64,000 bases of DNA from Streptomyces sp. NBC_00154 (GCF_026342835.1 NZ_JAPEMI010000001.1:7260501-7324500); one strand, 5' to 3'. Positions 1 through 8,087 are shown, numbered from the stretch's first letter. The notes: a model not told the origin generated them from the letters alone. A program made the numbers and translations.

Positions 1-1
1 C

Positions 2-1477
2 GGCCTGCTGTGGAACATCCCCGCCGTCGGCCGTGTCGAAATGGTGCGGACCGGCACCCGCTGGGTCGCCGACAGCGCCCGCCAGATCGACTACTGGATC
101 ACCGCGGGCGACCAGCCCGCCGACATCCTCCGCTCCTACGCGGACGCCACCGGCCACGCCCCCGCATTCCCCGACTGGGCCACCGGTTTCTGGCAGTGCA
201 AACTGCGCTACCGGGCTCAGGAGGAGCTCCTCGAGGTCGTCCGCGAGTACAAGCGTCGGGATCTGCCGATCTCGGTGATCGTCGCCGACTTCCTCCACTG
301 GACCCGGCTGGGGGACTGGAAGTTCGATCCCGCCGAGTGGCCCGACCCGGCCGCCATGGTCCGGGAACTCGATGAGCTCGGCGTCAAGCTCAAGGTCTCC
401 ATCTGGCCGTCGGTCAACCGCTCCAGCGAGAACTACGACGAGCTGGAGCACCGCGGCCTGTTCGCCGCCAACGAGTACGGGACCCCCGCCCACGCCACGT
501 GGATCGACAAGGGCGCCGACCACCGTGTCATGGTCTCCTTCTACGACCCGACCAACCCCGAGACCCGCGCATACGTGTGGTCCAAGGTCCAGGAGAACTA
601 CCAGCGCCTGGGGATCAACCTGTGGTGGCTGGATGCTTGTCAGCCGGAGATGAAGCCCGGCCACCCGGCCAACCTCCGCTACCACGCCGGGCACGGCCAG
701 GAGGTCGCCAACCTCTACCCGCGCGAGAATGCCCGCCTGTTCCACGAGGGCATGGCCGGCTCGGGCAACACCGACGGCATGTCCTTCTCCCGCTCCGCCT
801 GGGCAGGGAGCCAGCGCTACGGCACCGCCGTGTGGTCCGGTGACATCAGCACCGACTTCGCCGCCCTGCGCGCTCAGATCGCCGCCGGTCTCAACATCGG
901 TCTGTCCGGCATCCCCTGGTGGACCACCGACATCGGCGGCTTCCACGGCGGCGACCCCGACGACCCGGCGTACCGCGAAGTCATCGTCCGCTGGTTCCAG
1001 TTCGGCGCGCTCTGCCCGATCTTCCGGCTGCACGGCTTCCGGCTGCCGTGGCTGCCGCTGGGCGGCGAGATGACCGGCGGGCCCAACGAAGTCTGGTCGT
1101 ACGGAGAAGAGGCGTACGAGATCATGTGCAGCTACCTGGAGCTGCGCGAGCGCCTGCGCCCGTACATCGCCGAGCAGATGGCCACCGCCACCCGTGAGGG
1201 CCTGCCCCCGATGCGCCCGCTGTTCCTCGAGTTCCCCGAGGACGAGACGGCCTGGACGGTCGCCGACCAGTTCCTGCTCGGCCCCGATCTCCTGGTCGCT
1301 CCCGTCACGGCGGCCGGCGTGGTGAGTCGTGAGGTCTACCTGCCGGCCCGAGCACGCTGGAGGTGCGCCTGGACGGACGCGACGTACGAGGGCGGCGCTT
1401 GGCACACAGTCGATGCCCCACTCGACCGTATTCCACTCCTGCTGCGCGACGACGCACAGCTGCCGGCGGTCGGCTGA
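2..1477 (+). CDS. GH31 alpha-glycosidase, 5' end outside the window
   Basis: Glycoside hydrolase family 31 enzymes hydrolyse alpha-linked glucose or xylose at non-reducing ends. The frame is open from base 2 (it reads GLLWNIPAVGRVEMVR), so the ATG at 41 is internal and the N-terminal domain lies left of the window. The nucleophile is the Asp of WWLDACQPE (codon 632-634). The likely acid/base is the Asp of WSGDIST (codon 842-844), just after the SFSRSAWAGSQRYG segment typical of the family. The C-terminal part (PLFLEFPEDE, then LLGPDLLVAPV) is the usual beta-sandwich region. Alpha-xylosidase is as likely as alpha-glucosidase, because specificity cannot be read from this part. No signal peptide can be assessed. 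The family call is secure; the substrate is open. Confidence 0.9.
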   Translation, partial: GLLWNIPAVGRVEMVRTGTRWVADSARQIDYWITAGDQPADILRSYADATGHAPAFPDWATGFWQCKLRYRAQEELLEVVREYKRRDLPISVIVADFLHWTRLGDWKFDPAEWPDPAAMVRELDELGVKLKVSIWPSVNRSSENYDELEHRGLFAANEYGTPAHATWIDKGADHRVMVSFYDPTNPETRAYVWSKVQENYQRLGINLWWLDACQPEMKPGHPANLRYHAGHGQEVANLYPRENARLFHEGMAGSGNTDGMSFSRSAWAGSQRYGTAVWSGDISTDFAALRAQIAAGLNIGLSGIPWWTTDIGGFHGGDPDDPAYREVIVRWFQFGALCPIFRLHGFRLPWLPLGGEMTGGPNEVWSYGEEAYEIMCSYLELRERLRPYIAEQMATATREGLPPMRPLFLEFPEDETAWTVADQFLLGPDLLVAPVTAAGVVSREVYLPARARWRCAWTDATYEGGAWHTVDAPLDRIPLLLRDDAQLPAVG

Positions 1478-1893
1478 CGGAGCGGGCGGGACCGATGACG
1501 GAAAGGCCTGCGGGGTACCAGAAGTGCGGCATTGGACCAGTGCGCCCAAACCGTTCGGGACGTGCCGATGAGTCAGGAGTCACTCCTGCTCACTGCCCAG
1601 GAACATCCGCATCAGGTGGTGGTTTTCGGGGGCAGGCGCAGTCGACGACGAGGAAGCCGAAAGCTCGCAGCGCACCGCGCAACTACTGCGCGGTTGGCCG
1701 CCCGTCATCGGCGACCGCAAGTCGTTGACCGGCCGCGAGGAATAGCGGGTGCAGCCCGTTGTCTGCCTTTTGTTCGAGGTACGTGAGGCGCGGGGCCGTA
1801 TCACATGCCCATGCTGAAGCATAAGAAACACATAAAGATCGGACGCATGACTGGGTGATGCCAGGGCACACGATGCTCTGGAGGTTGATAACT
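1478..1893. other. Intergenic region with one copy of a 71-bp repeat
   Basis: No convincing gene in either strand. The notable content is the repeat copy at 1534-1604, described separately. The last bases (1880-1893) carry the ribosome binding site of the next gene. Confidence 0.5.
1534..1604 (+). repeat. Dispersed non-coding repeat, copy 1
   Basis: About 71 bases starting GGACCAGTGCGCCCAA and ending CTGCCCAGGAAC recur at 6977-7049 with roughly 80 percent identity by eye. The only shared peptide is a short DQCAQ, after which the reading frames diverge, so the repeat is probably not coding. The centre can fold (AGGAGT, one base, ACTCCT). Copy 1 lies downstream of the GH31 gene, copy 2 downstream of the split sigma factor gene. 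A small RNA, a MITE-like sequence or a leader are all possible. Confidence 0.5.
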
Positions 1894-2064
1894 ATGGTTC
1901 CCCTGCTTCTCGTTCTTCTGCTCGCCCTGCTTCTCTTCGGTGCCGGCTTTGCATTGAAGGCCCTGTGGATCGTCGCCGTGATCGTGCTGGCCGTCTGGCT
2001 GCTCGGATTTGCCATGCGTTCCGTCGGAGCCGGTGGTCGTCGTGGCCGCTGGTACCGCTGGTAG
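1894..2064 (+). CDS. Small hydrophobic membrane protein
   Basis: A 56-residue protein that is almost all leucine, valine and alanine for its first 40 residues, with two closely spaced membrane segments (LLLVLLLALLLFGAGFAL and WIVAVIVLAVWLLGF). It ends in a basic tail with Gly and Arg (GGRRGRWYRW). Such short membrane proteins are common in Streptomyces and are usually annotated only as hydrophobic proteins; no function is known to me. The ATG at 1894 is preferred to the ATG at 1855 because a GGAGG at 1880-1884 lies nine bases upstream. A strong terminator follows 22 bases after the stop, so it is probably a single-gene transcript. Confidence 0.7.
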   Translation: MVPLLLVLLLALLLFGAGFALKALWIVAVIVLAVWLLGFAMRSVGAGGRRGRWYRW

Positions 2065-2086
2065 AGAGATGCAGTTCTAGCCCAGT

Positions 2087-2132
2087 AATGCGGGGCGGCT
2101 CCACACCGTCAGGTGTGGAGCCGCCCCGCATT
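2087..2132 (+). terminator. Perfect 21-bp hairpin terminator
   Basis: Arms 2087-2107 and 2112-2132 are exact reverse complements around a GTCA loop, and the right arm ends in a short T run. It serves the small membrane protein gene just upstream and lies 21 bp left of the ISAs1-type element. Confidence 0.85.
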
Positions 2133-2153
2133 TGTCTGCCTCCCCATACAATC

Positions 2154-3549
2154 CAGGGGCATTGCGTGATTGGGATTGGTCCGGTTCGCCGGTCTCGTGA
2201 GTGACGTGGCGTCATGTCCGTTGTGGGGCAAGGGGCCCGGGAGAGCAGAGCAGGCACGGTGCTGGTGATCATGTGGTTGTCGAGACCCATGAGAACCGAG
2301 CGAGACCGTGCCTGCCCGAACATCATCGCCCATCCCTTCCGCACTGGAGAAACTGGGTTCCCCGACTGATCCCCTCACCTCAAGCGATGTCGCTGACCTG
2401 CGGCGTTTCCTGATCCTGGTCGCCGATCCCCGCGATGCGCGAGGACTGCGGTATCCGGCCCTCGCGTTGCTGTGCGCAGCCGTCTCGGCGGTGCTGACCG
2501 GGGCTCGCTCGCTCATCGCGATCAGCGAGTGGATCACGGATGCCCCGCAGCATGTGCTGGGCGTCCTCGGCTTCGCTGCCGATCCACTTACCGGTCTGCG
2601 GCCGGTGCCGCACGCCGCAACCGTGCGCCGCCTGCTGCAGCGTGTGGACGGTGACGCGCTGGACGCGGCGATCAGCGCGTATCTGCAGGCCAGAACGCCG
2701 CCCCCGGTCGAGCCGGAGGCGGAGAAAGGGCCGGTGCGACGGGTGATCGCGGTCGACGGCAAGGTGGTCCGCGGATCGCGAACCGCAACGGCCGCGGCGA
2801 TCCAGCTGCTGGCGGCGATGGACCACCACGGCGTGGTCCTGGCCCAGCGGCAGGTCGCTTCCAAGAGCAACGAGATCCCCTCCTTCGCGCCGTTGCTGGA
2901 CGGTCTCGAGCTGGAGAACACGGTGGTGACCGCCGACGCACTGCACACCCAGCACGACCACGGGGCCTATCTGACCAGTCGCGGCGCGCACTACGTGGCC
3001 GTCGTGAAGAAGAACCATCCGGGCCTGTACGCCCAGGTCAGGAAGCTGCCCTGGCGAGACATCCCGCTCGGGCACCGCACTCGCGACCACGCCCACCACC
3101 GCGACGAGATCCGCCGGCTCAAGGTCGCCGCGTTCAGCCACCTCGACTACCCCGGCGCCCGCCAGGCGATCCAAGTCGTACGGTGGCGACGCGACTTGAG
3201 CACCGGGAAGCTGACCATCGAGCGCGTCTACCTGATCACCAGCCTGAGCGCCTTCGACGCCACCTGCACCGAGCTCGCCACCTGGATCAGAGGCCACTGG
3301 GGAATCGAGAACCTCCTGCACCACGTGCGGGACCGCACGTTCCGCGAGGACGACTCCAAGGTCCGCACCGGCACCCTGCCTCGCGCCATGGCCTCCCTGC
3401 GCAACCTCGCCATCAGCGTCTTCCGCCAGGACGGCCAGACCAACATCGCCGCCGCCCTCCGCCACACCGGCCGCGACTACCACCGGCCCCTACGAACCCT
3501 CGGTCTCACGTGACGAACCCAGACAGATCTCGATCATGCAATGACCCTG
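2154..3549 (+). mobile_element. Complete ISAs1-family insertion sequence with 10-bp target duplication
   Basis: The element is 1396 bp. Its left end starts CAGGGGCATTGCGTGAT and its right end, read in reverse complement, starts CAGGGTCATTGCATGAT, giving imperfect terminal inverted repeats of about 25 bp. The same ten bases, CCATACAATC, flank it directly at 2144-2153 and 3550-3559. A duplication of 8-10 bp is typical of the ISAs1 family. The intact duplication shows a simple insertion, and the full-length transposase suggests it may still be mobile. Confidence 0.92.
2308..3513 (+). CDS. ISAs1-family transposase
   Basis: A 401-residue DDE transposase that moves the surrounding element by cutting at its inverted repeats. 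The catalytic triad can be placed at Asp150 (VIAVDGKVVRGS), Asp210 (VVTADALHTQ) and Glu334 (HWGIENLLHHVRD), in the spacing and motif wording of the ISAs1 family. The N-terminal part (DLRRFLILVADPRDARGLRYP) is the usual DDE_Tnp_1-associated region. Translation starts at a GTG. The gene fills almost all of the element, leaving a 154-bp leader and a 36-bp tail. No frameshift or stop is visible, so the protein looks intact. Confidence 0.93.
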   Translation: MPARTSSPIPSALEKLGSPTDPLTSSDVADLRRFLILVADPRDARGLRYPALALLCAAVSAVLTGARSLIAISEWITDAPQHVLGVLGFAADPLTGLRPVPHAATVRRLLQRVDGDALDAAISAYLQARTPPPVEPEAEKGPVRRVIAVDGKVVRGSRTATAAAIQLLAAMDHHGVVLAQRQVASKSNEIPSFAPLLDGLELENTVVTADALHTQHDHGAYLTSRGAHYVAVVKKNHPGLYAQVRKLPWRDIPLGHRTRDHAHHRDEIRRLKVAAFSHLDYPGARQAIQVVRWRRDLSTGKLTIERVYLITSLSAFDATCTELATWIRGHWGIENLLHHVRDRTFREDDSKVRTGTLPRAMASLRNLAISVFRQDGQTNIAAALRHTGRDYHRPLRTLGLT

Positions 3550-3559
3550 CCATACAATC

Positions 3560-3932
3560 ACCGCCCCCATGCGCGGGTCTGGTTCGACAACCACGACTGG
3601 GGCGGCCTGAACCCGAGCCGGACTTCTACGACTGGTATTCCGCAAGCCCCGATTCCACTGTCTTCCTTCATACGTCCGGACGGAACGCCGTCGCTGCTCA
3701 GTTGAACGCGTACGGGCTGCGCGCTTCCTTGTCATCGTCCGGCATCTTGACCGCGCACGGGAATCCCTTGCGCCGGCCATGCAGCCCCCGCTCTGGAAGC
3801 TGCCGAAACGTACGGCGTGACGGAGCAGCTGGTCGCGCGGAAACATCCCGAAACGGACACCGGCCGAACCTGCCGACAGTGAACACTGGCCGCTACCCGT
3901 ATGTTCTGAGCGTCGGCGGGTACCGGAATCAC
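3560..3932. other. Intergenic region, no recognisable gene
   Basis: The bases between the ISAs1 element and the VOC gene have no open frame I can match to a family. Long open frames on the minus strand here are antisense shadows caused by high GC. Nothing further is seen. Confidence 0.4.
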
Positions 3933-4313
3933 ATGACTGTTGCAAAGACAAGTTTTCTCGTTCTGGACTGCGCGGAGCCCGAATCCCTGGCGGAGTTCTA
4001 CGCCTCACTCCTCGATGCGGAAATCCAAGGCATGAGCGATCCTGATTTTGTGGAACTCGTCGGCCACAACGGCGTACACCTGGCGATCCGCCGGGACCAT
4101 GGCTACGCCCCACCGAGCTGGCCGCGGCCGGAGGACGCTCAACAGGCGCATCTTCGGATACTCGTCGCGCACGATGATTTGGACGAGGCGGAACGCGAAG
4201 CGGTGAGTCTCGGCGCAATGCCGATAGACACCAAGGACAGCAGTGGGCCACGTGCCGTACGTTTCTATGCCGACCCTGCCGGGCACTCCTTCTCCCTCGC
4301 GGTGTCACCATGA
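3933..4313 (+). CDS. VOC (glyoxalase/bleomycin-resistance fold) protein
   Basis: A 126-residue protein of the vicinal oxygen chelate superfamily. It opens with a typical first beta strand (TSFLVLDCAEPESLAEFYASLL) and closes with FYADPAGHSFSLAVSP, which matches the DPxGHxF ending of glyoxalase-like domains. His and Glu residues at the strand ends (VHLAIRRDH, HSFSL) could bind a metal. Members include glyoxalase I, extradiol dioxygenases and drug-binding proteins, so the substrate cannot be named. The open frame extends far upstream through the IS, but homology begins at the ATG at 3933, which is taken as the start. It seems monocistronic. Confidence 0.8.
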   Translation: MTVAKTSFLVLDCAEPESLAEFYASLLDAEIQGMSDPDFVELVGHNGVHLAIRRDHGYAPPSWPRPEDAQQAHLRILVAHDDLDEAEREAVSLGAMPIDTKDSSGPRAVRFYADPAGHSFSLAVSP

Positions 4314-4345
4314 AACGAACCGGCGGACCGAGGAGAGAAAGCACC

Positions 4346-4423
4346 ATGAAGCGTCGGACCAAGCCGGTTCGAACTCAACTCCTGGATTCTTTCCCCACTT
4401 TGGAGCGGGCAGTACAGGTGTAG
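4346..4423 (+). CDS. Possible 25-residue leader peptide
   Basis: A very short frame reading MKRRTKPVRTQLLDSFPTLE to a stop, preceded by a strong GAGGAGA ribosome binding site at 4330-4336. It lies 30 bases after the VOC gene and about 250 bases before the sigma factor gene. The peptide has no recognisable family. It could be a real small protein, an upstream regulatory frame, or the start of a truncated gene. The good translation signal is the only support. Confidence 0.35.
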   Translation: MKRRTKPVRTQLLDSFPTLERAVQV

Positions 4424-4674
4424 GCCGACACCCGGATGCTCAGCGCCCGCGCGACAAGCGGACCGCGGAAAAGCCCGTGGCCTGCCAAGGGGTGCTGTCG
4501 CGCCGGATCTTGACGGCCTCTCCTGTGAGATTGCTGGGTGCACACGGCGGCCCTCGGTGTCTGGACACGCCGGCAGTAGGAAGGCGGGGAACCGTCCTGT
4601 TTGTTCGGGGAGGGGTTGGTCACGGGCTTCGGGGGCAGGTGACGCGTGGCAGTCAATCGAGGATTGGTGGCGAC

Positions 4675-5118
4675 GTGACGAGATCCATCCAGGCCCAAGG
4701 AATGTCCGTAGCACCGGAGCGGACGACATCGTCGGCGCGCAGCGAGCGGATCGTGGGTGACCTGCCGTGGATCGAGGACGCGGGCAAAGTGGCGCCCAAG
4801 GATGCGCGGGCCTTGTCCAAGCTGTTCTTGGACCAGCTTCAGGTCCTCGAAGAAGGCACACGCGAATACCAGTACGCCCGCAACACTCTGATCGAGATGA
4901 ACCGGAGCCTGGTTGTCTTCGCCGCGAGCAGGTTCCGTAACCGCGGCAGAGGCGAGATGGAGGACATCCTCCAGGTTGGCACGGTCGGTCTGATCAAGGC
5001 CATCGACCGCTTCGACCTGTCACGCGAGGTCGAATTCACTTCCTTCGCCATCCCTTACATCGTCGGCGAGATCAAGCGGTTCTTCCGTGACACCAGCTGG
5101 GCTGTCCACGTCCCCTGA
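4675..5118 (+). pseudogene. SigB/SigF-type sigma factor, N-terminal half, cut by an IS3-type element
   Basis: This half carries sigma region 2 of a stress/sporulation sigma factor of the SigB/SigF/SigG type. Core-binding and promoter-melting segments are visible (MNRSLVVFAASRFRNRG, EMEDILQVGTVGLIKAIDRF, FTSFAIPYIVGEIKRFFRD). The frame stops at VHVP because the first three bases of the inserted element (TGA) form a stop. The matching regions 3 and 4 resume at 6446. Removing the element and one copy of CCC restores VHVPRRLQELR exactly. The GTG at 4675 is taken as the start; the ATG at 4702 is an alternative. The intact protein would have been about 300 residues. What remains may fold as a region-2 fragment without -35 recognition. 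Confidence 0.88.
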
Positions 5119-5142
5119 ACCGCCCCGGGTTCGGTAGAGAGC

Positions 5143-6015
5143 TCAGATAGCGGTTGTGACCTGGGGTTTCGTGGTCGCGAGGTAGTAGTTGTTCTCGTAC
5201 TCGACGGGCGGGACGTGGCCTATTTCACCGTGGAGGCGCCGGTGGCAGTACCAGTCGACCCATTCGGCGGTGGCCAGCTCGACCTGGGAGAGCGTCTTCC
5301 AGGGCCGTTGCGGCTTGATCAACTCGGTTTTGTAGAGACCGATGGTCGATTCCATCAGGGCGTTGTCCAGTGCGTCCCCGACGGAACCGATGCTCGCCGC
5401 GAGACCGGCGGCATCCAGGTGCTCGGCGAGACGGAAACTCGTGTATTGCGACCCGGCATCGGAGTGATGGATCAACTCGCCGTGCGTATACGGGTGTTGG
5501 TCGCGGTCGCGTTGCCACAGTGCCATCTCCAGCGCGTCCAGGACGAGCTGGGTCTCCTTCGATGTGGAGGCGGACCAGCCCACGATGCGACGTGAAAAGG
5601 TATCCACGACGAAGGCGACGTAGACGACGCCCGCCCAGGTCGCCACGTGGGTGAAGTCCGCGACCCAGGTGCGGTTGGGCGCCTCGGCGACGAAGTCGCG
5701 CTCGACGCGGTCCGGTGCCCGCTCGGCCTTCTCGTCCGGGATCGTGGTGATGACCCTCTTGCCGCGCACCGCGCCGGCGATGTTCAGCTCGCGCATCAGC
5801 CGCTCGACCGCGCAGCGGGCCACCGGGATGTCCTGGCGGTTCAGCTCGCGCCAGATCTTCCTCGCCCCGTAGACGCGGTAGTTGGACGCGTAGATCTCCT
5901 TGATCTTCTCTTTCAGCCCGGCGTCGCGCACGGTCCTCGCGGACGGCTCGGCCAGCCGCTTGTGGTGGGCGTAGTAGGTGGAAGGGGCGATCTTGCAATC
6001 GTGCTCGGTGAGCAC
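5143..6015 (-). CDS. IS3-family transposase OrfB (catalytic part)
   Basis: The integrase-type catalytic subunit of the IS3 element. The DDE residues are seen in TWVADFTHVATWAG (first Asp), ELIHHSDAGSQYTSF (second Asp) and DALDNALMESTIGLYKTE (Glu). The N-terminal stretch YYAHHKRLAEPSAR to YGARKIWREL is the HTH_21-type region of this family. In the same frame the coding sequence continues upstream of the ATG at 6015 (VAFIDEHRARFGGVEPICRV) to overlap orfA. The full protein is therefore probably an OrfAB fusion made by a -1 ribosomal frameshift near 6075-6090. The 290 residues and intact motifs suggest function. Confidence 0.9.
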   Translation of the reverse strand: MLTEHDCKIAPSTYYAHHKRLAEPSARTVRDAGLKEKIKEIYASNYRVYGARKIWRELNRQDIPVARCAVERLMRELNIAGAVRGKRVITTIPDEKAERAPDRVERDFVAEAPNRTWVADFTHVATWAGVVYVAFVVDTFSRRIVGWSASTSKETQLVLDALEMALWQRDRDQHPYTHGELIHHSDAGSQYTSFRLAEHLDAAGLAASIGSVGDALDNALMESTIGLYKTELIKPQRPWKTLSQVELATAEWVDWYCHRRLHGEIGHVPPVEYENNYYLATTKPQVTTAI

Positions 6016-6068
6016 GCGGCAGATCGGCTCGACACCGCCGAAGCGGGCCCGGTGCTCGTCGATGAACG

Positions 6069-6395
6069 CTACGAGCGTGTGTGTGGCCGGTCGAGCTCGG
6101 CCGCGAAGAAACTTGCCGCGGCTTTCAAGATGTCGTTCGCGCGGCGGAGTTCGGCGTTCTCCTTCTTCAGGGCCTTCATCGCCGCGGACTCCTCCGACGT
6201 CGTGCCGGGCCGCCGACCGGAGTCGATCTCGTCCTGCTTGACCCAGTTCCGCAGGGTCTCGGCCGAGCCGATGCCGAGTTTCTGGGCGACCGTCTTCAGC
6301 GCGGCCGACTCGTTCGGGTAATCACCGCGGACCTCGGCGACCATGCGGACCGCTCGTTTGCGCAGCTCAAGGGGATAGGAGGAGGGGCGTGCCAT
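6069..6395 (-). CDS. IS3-family transposase OrfA (DNA-binding part)
   Basis: A 108-residue protein with an N-terminal helix-turn-helix (YPLELRKRAVRMVAEVRGDY, then KLGIGSAETLRNWVKQ) and a C-terminal leucine-zipper-like coil (MKALKKENAELRRANDILKA), as in OrfA of IS3 elements. It binds the element ends and supplies the N-terminus of the OrfAB fusion. The stop lies just past a CACACAC run where a -1 shift would enter orfB; I infer the slip site from frame relations only. Its start lies 50 bp inside the right end of the element. Confidence 0.88.
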   Translation of the reverse strand: MARPSSYPLELRKRAVRMVAEVRGDYPNESAALKTVAQKLGIGSAETLRNWVKQDEIDSGRRPGTTSEESAAMKALKKENAELRRANDILKAAASFFAAELDRPHTRS

Positions 6396-6409
6396 GACTC
6401 AATCCTTAC

Positions 6410-6901
6410 ATGGAATCGAGTCTCTATTCGAACCGGGGCGGTTCACCCCGCCGTCTGCAGGAACTCCGCTTGGAACTGGCCAAGGCCAAAGAGCGGCTGG
6501 CAGTCGCCCTGGACCGTCAGCCCAGCGTTCACGAGCTGGCCGAGTATCTCGACCTGAGCGACGATGAGATCAACGAGGGCCTGGTGGCCTCGAACGGCTA
6601 CATGGCCGGCTCTCTCGACACTCCCGGCGGGAACGACGACGAATCCGACGGCGGCCCCACCTATGCCGAGATCCTCGGCGACCGCGATCCCGCCATGGAA
6701 CTCGTGGAAGACCTTCACACTCTGGCTCCGCTCCTGGAAGAGCTCGACGACCGGGAGCGCCACATCGTCGAGATGCGCTTCGGCCAGGAGATGACCCAGT
6801 CCCAGATCGGTGCGGAACTGGGCGTTTCCCAGATGCACGTATCCCGGCTTCTGGCCCGCACCCTGACCAAGCTCCGCACCGGCATGCTCACTGACGCCTG
6901 A
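6410..6901 (+). pseudogene. SigB/SigF-type sigma factor, C-terminal half, with IS-supplied start codon
   Basis: From base 6446 the sequence is the rest of the interrupted sigma factor. Region 3 (RRLQELRLELAKAKERLAVA) is followed by region 4 with its helix-turn-helix (MTQSQIGAELGVSQMHVSRLLARTL). An ATG at 6410, inside the inserted element, is in frame and adds twelve foreign residues (MESSLYSNRGGS), so a 163-residue region 3/4 protein could in principle be made. Whether it is transcribed depends on a promoter in the element end, which I cannot show. Without region 2 it cannot act as a sigma factor alone, but it could still bind DNA, RNA polymerase or an anti-sigma factor. Confidence 0.88.
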
Positions 6902-6976
6902 GCCGACCGTCAGAGGCCTTATGGGGACCCGCCCCTTGTATACATGCGTCGCCGGCGGCCAGGACGCGAAAGCGGA

Positions 6977-7049
6977 GGACCAGTGCGCCCAAGACCGTGC
7001 GGGGCGTGCCTGCGAGTCAGGACTCACTCCTACCTCGCTGCCCAGGAAC
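6977..7049 (+). repeat. Dispersed non-coding repeat, copy 2
   Basis: The partner of 1534-1604: it starts GGACCAGTGCGCCCAAG and ends CTGCCCAGGAAC, with single-base changes and a few one-base gaps. It lies 75 bp after the sigma factor stop and immediately before the convergent small cysteine-rich gene. The central AGGACTCACTCCT can fold through AGGA and TCCT. Confidence 0.5.
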
Positions 7050-7052
7050 GGT

Positions 7053-7295
7053 TCAGGCGTGATCCACGAGCTGGGACCGGGACAAACCTTTCTCACGCGC
7101 GCAGTGTGCGCAGCAGAAGAACTGTCCGTCAGCCTGCATGCCGTGGCCGAGGATGCGGCACTGGCAGTTGACACAGGTCGGGGCCATCTTCTGGGCGGCG
7201 CACTCGATGCTGTCGAAGACGTGGACCGCCCCTCCCGCGGCACGTACCTCGAACGCCAGCTCGTAGTCGTTGTGGCATACCTCGCACACGGCCAT
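7053..7295 (-). CDS. Small cysteine-rich, probably zinc-binding protein
   Basis: An 80-residue protein with nine cysteines in metal-site spacing: CEVC at 4-7, Cys32, CVNCQC at 41-46, then CC at 61-62 and Cys65, plus several histidines. This pattern suggests two zinc ribbons or a small metallothionein-like fold. Similar Streptomyces proteins are annotated as hypothetical or loosely as prokaryotic metallothionein; I do not claim metal storage. The ATG at 7295 has a strong GGAAGGA ribosome binding site. The gene stands alone, convergent with the sigma factor fragment. Confidence 0.7.
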   Translation of the reverse strand: MAVCEVCHNDYELAFEVRAAGGAVHVFDSIECAAQKMAPTCVNCQCRILGHGMQADGQFFCCAHCAREKGLSRSQLVDHA

Positions 7296-7817
7296 GGACG
7301 ATCCTTCCTTGCTGCTGAATTGATGAGCTGGGGCGCCCGCCCGATTGCCCGTGAAGGCGCGGCGACCTGGACATTAGTGAAAGGGCGCCCCGATCCTCTG
7401 GCGGCGCGTGGACTGCGACCCGACCGCCCTGCCGGAATCACTCACATGGCGTCGCGCCCCCGCTCGAGCCCGATCCGGCTTGCTCGGCCCGGCTTGACGG
7501 AGGTTGCGCAAGCGGGCCGATGCGGAGAATCGCATGCTGGACGATCTGGGGGTTCGTGGCGTACCGGTTGTGCCAACACCGGCGACGTGGACCGTGTTGT
7601 GAACTCCAGTGCCTGCGACGAGGCACGCCTGACGTAGAAGGAACGTCCGGTAAAGCCCTCTTCGACGATCCCGGTCACGCGCTGCGGGCGAACACGCCCC
7701 TACGGATGCAACGACGTACGGCCACAGGCGCTGGCGACTGCGCAGCCACCGGTGCGCTCGCCACGAGGTTCCCGATGCCGGGCCGGCGGTCCGCGGCGAC
7801 GCCGTTGTCCAGGCGCC
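7296..7817. other. Intergenic region, no recognisable gene
   Basis: Apart from the ribosome binding site of the cysteine-rich gene near 7305-7315, I see no frame with family resemblance on either strand. The open frames here have the composition of antisense shadows. Confidence 0.4.
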
Positions 7818-8087
7818 TCAGTGGGAGCGTCGTCGTCCTGCGATGAGCCGGTAGATGGCCAGGACGATGACGGATCCGACTACGGCGGCGATCCAGGTGG
7901 AGAGGTGAAAGAAGCCTTTGATCGAGTGCACGCCGAAGATGACCTTGCCCAGCCAGCCGCCCAGAAGACCGCCGGCGATGCCGATCAGCATCGTGATCAG
8001 GCAGCCTCCCGGGTCCCTGCCAGGCATCAACGCCTTAGCGATGGCACCGGCCAGCAGGCCGATCAAGATCCACGCAATGATGCTCAT
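7818..8087 (-). CDS. GlsB/YeaQ/YmgE family stress-response membrane protein
   Basis: An 89-residue membrane protein of the transglycosylase-associated (GlsB/YeaQ/YmgE) family. Three hydrophobic segments are visible: IIAWILIGLLAGAIAKAL, CLITMLIGIAGGLLGGWL and TWIAAVVGSVIVLAIYRL. The GR-D-GG signature after the first segment (MPGRDPGGCL) is characteristic. The biochemical role is unknown; members are linked to acid, bile or general stress. The ATG at 8087 is chosen over the longer frame because family homology starts there and AAAGGTG lies upstream. It is a single gene. Confidence 0.87.
   Translation of the reverse strand: MSIIAWILIGLLAGAIAKALMPGRDPGGCLITMLIGIAGGLLGGWLGKVIFGVHSIKGFFHLSTWIAAVVGSVIVLAIYRLIAGRRRSH

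Larger units (their letters stand above)
5116..6445 (-). mobile_element. Complete IS3-family insertion sequence inside a sigma factor gene
   Basis: The element is 1330 bp, with terminal inverted repeats starting TGAACCGCCCCGG at both ends. The three bases CCC are duplicated at 5113-5115 and 6446-6448, the 3-bp duplication usual for IS3 elements. It carries orfA and orfB on the minus strand, opposite to the sigma gene. Both ends and both frames look intact, so it may be recent and active. Confidence 0.92.

Noticed and set aside
2380..3483. A 367-codon minus-strand frame in the ISAs1 element
   Set aside because: Antisense shadow of the transposase.
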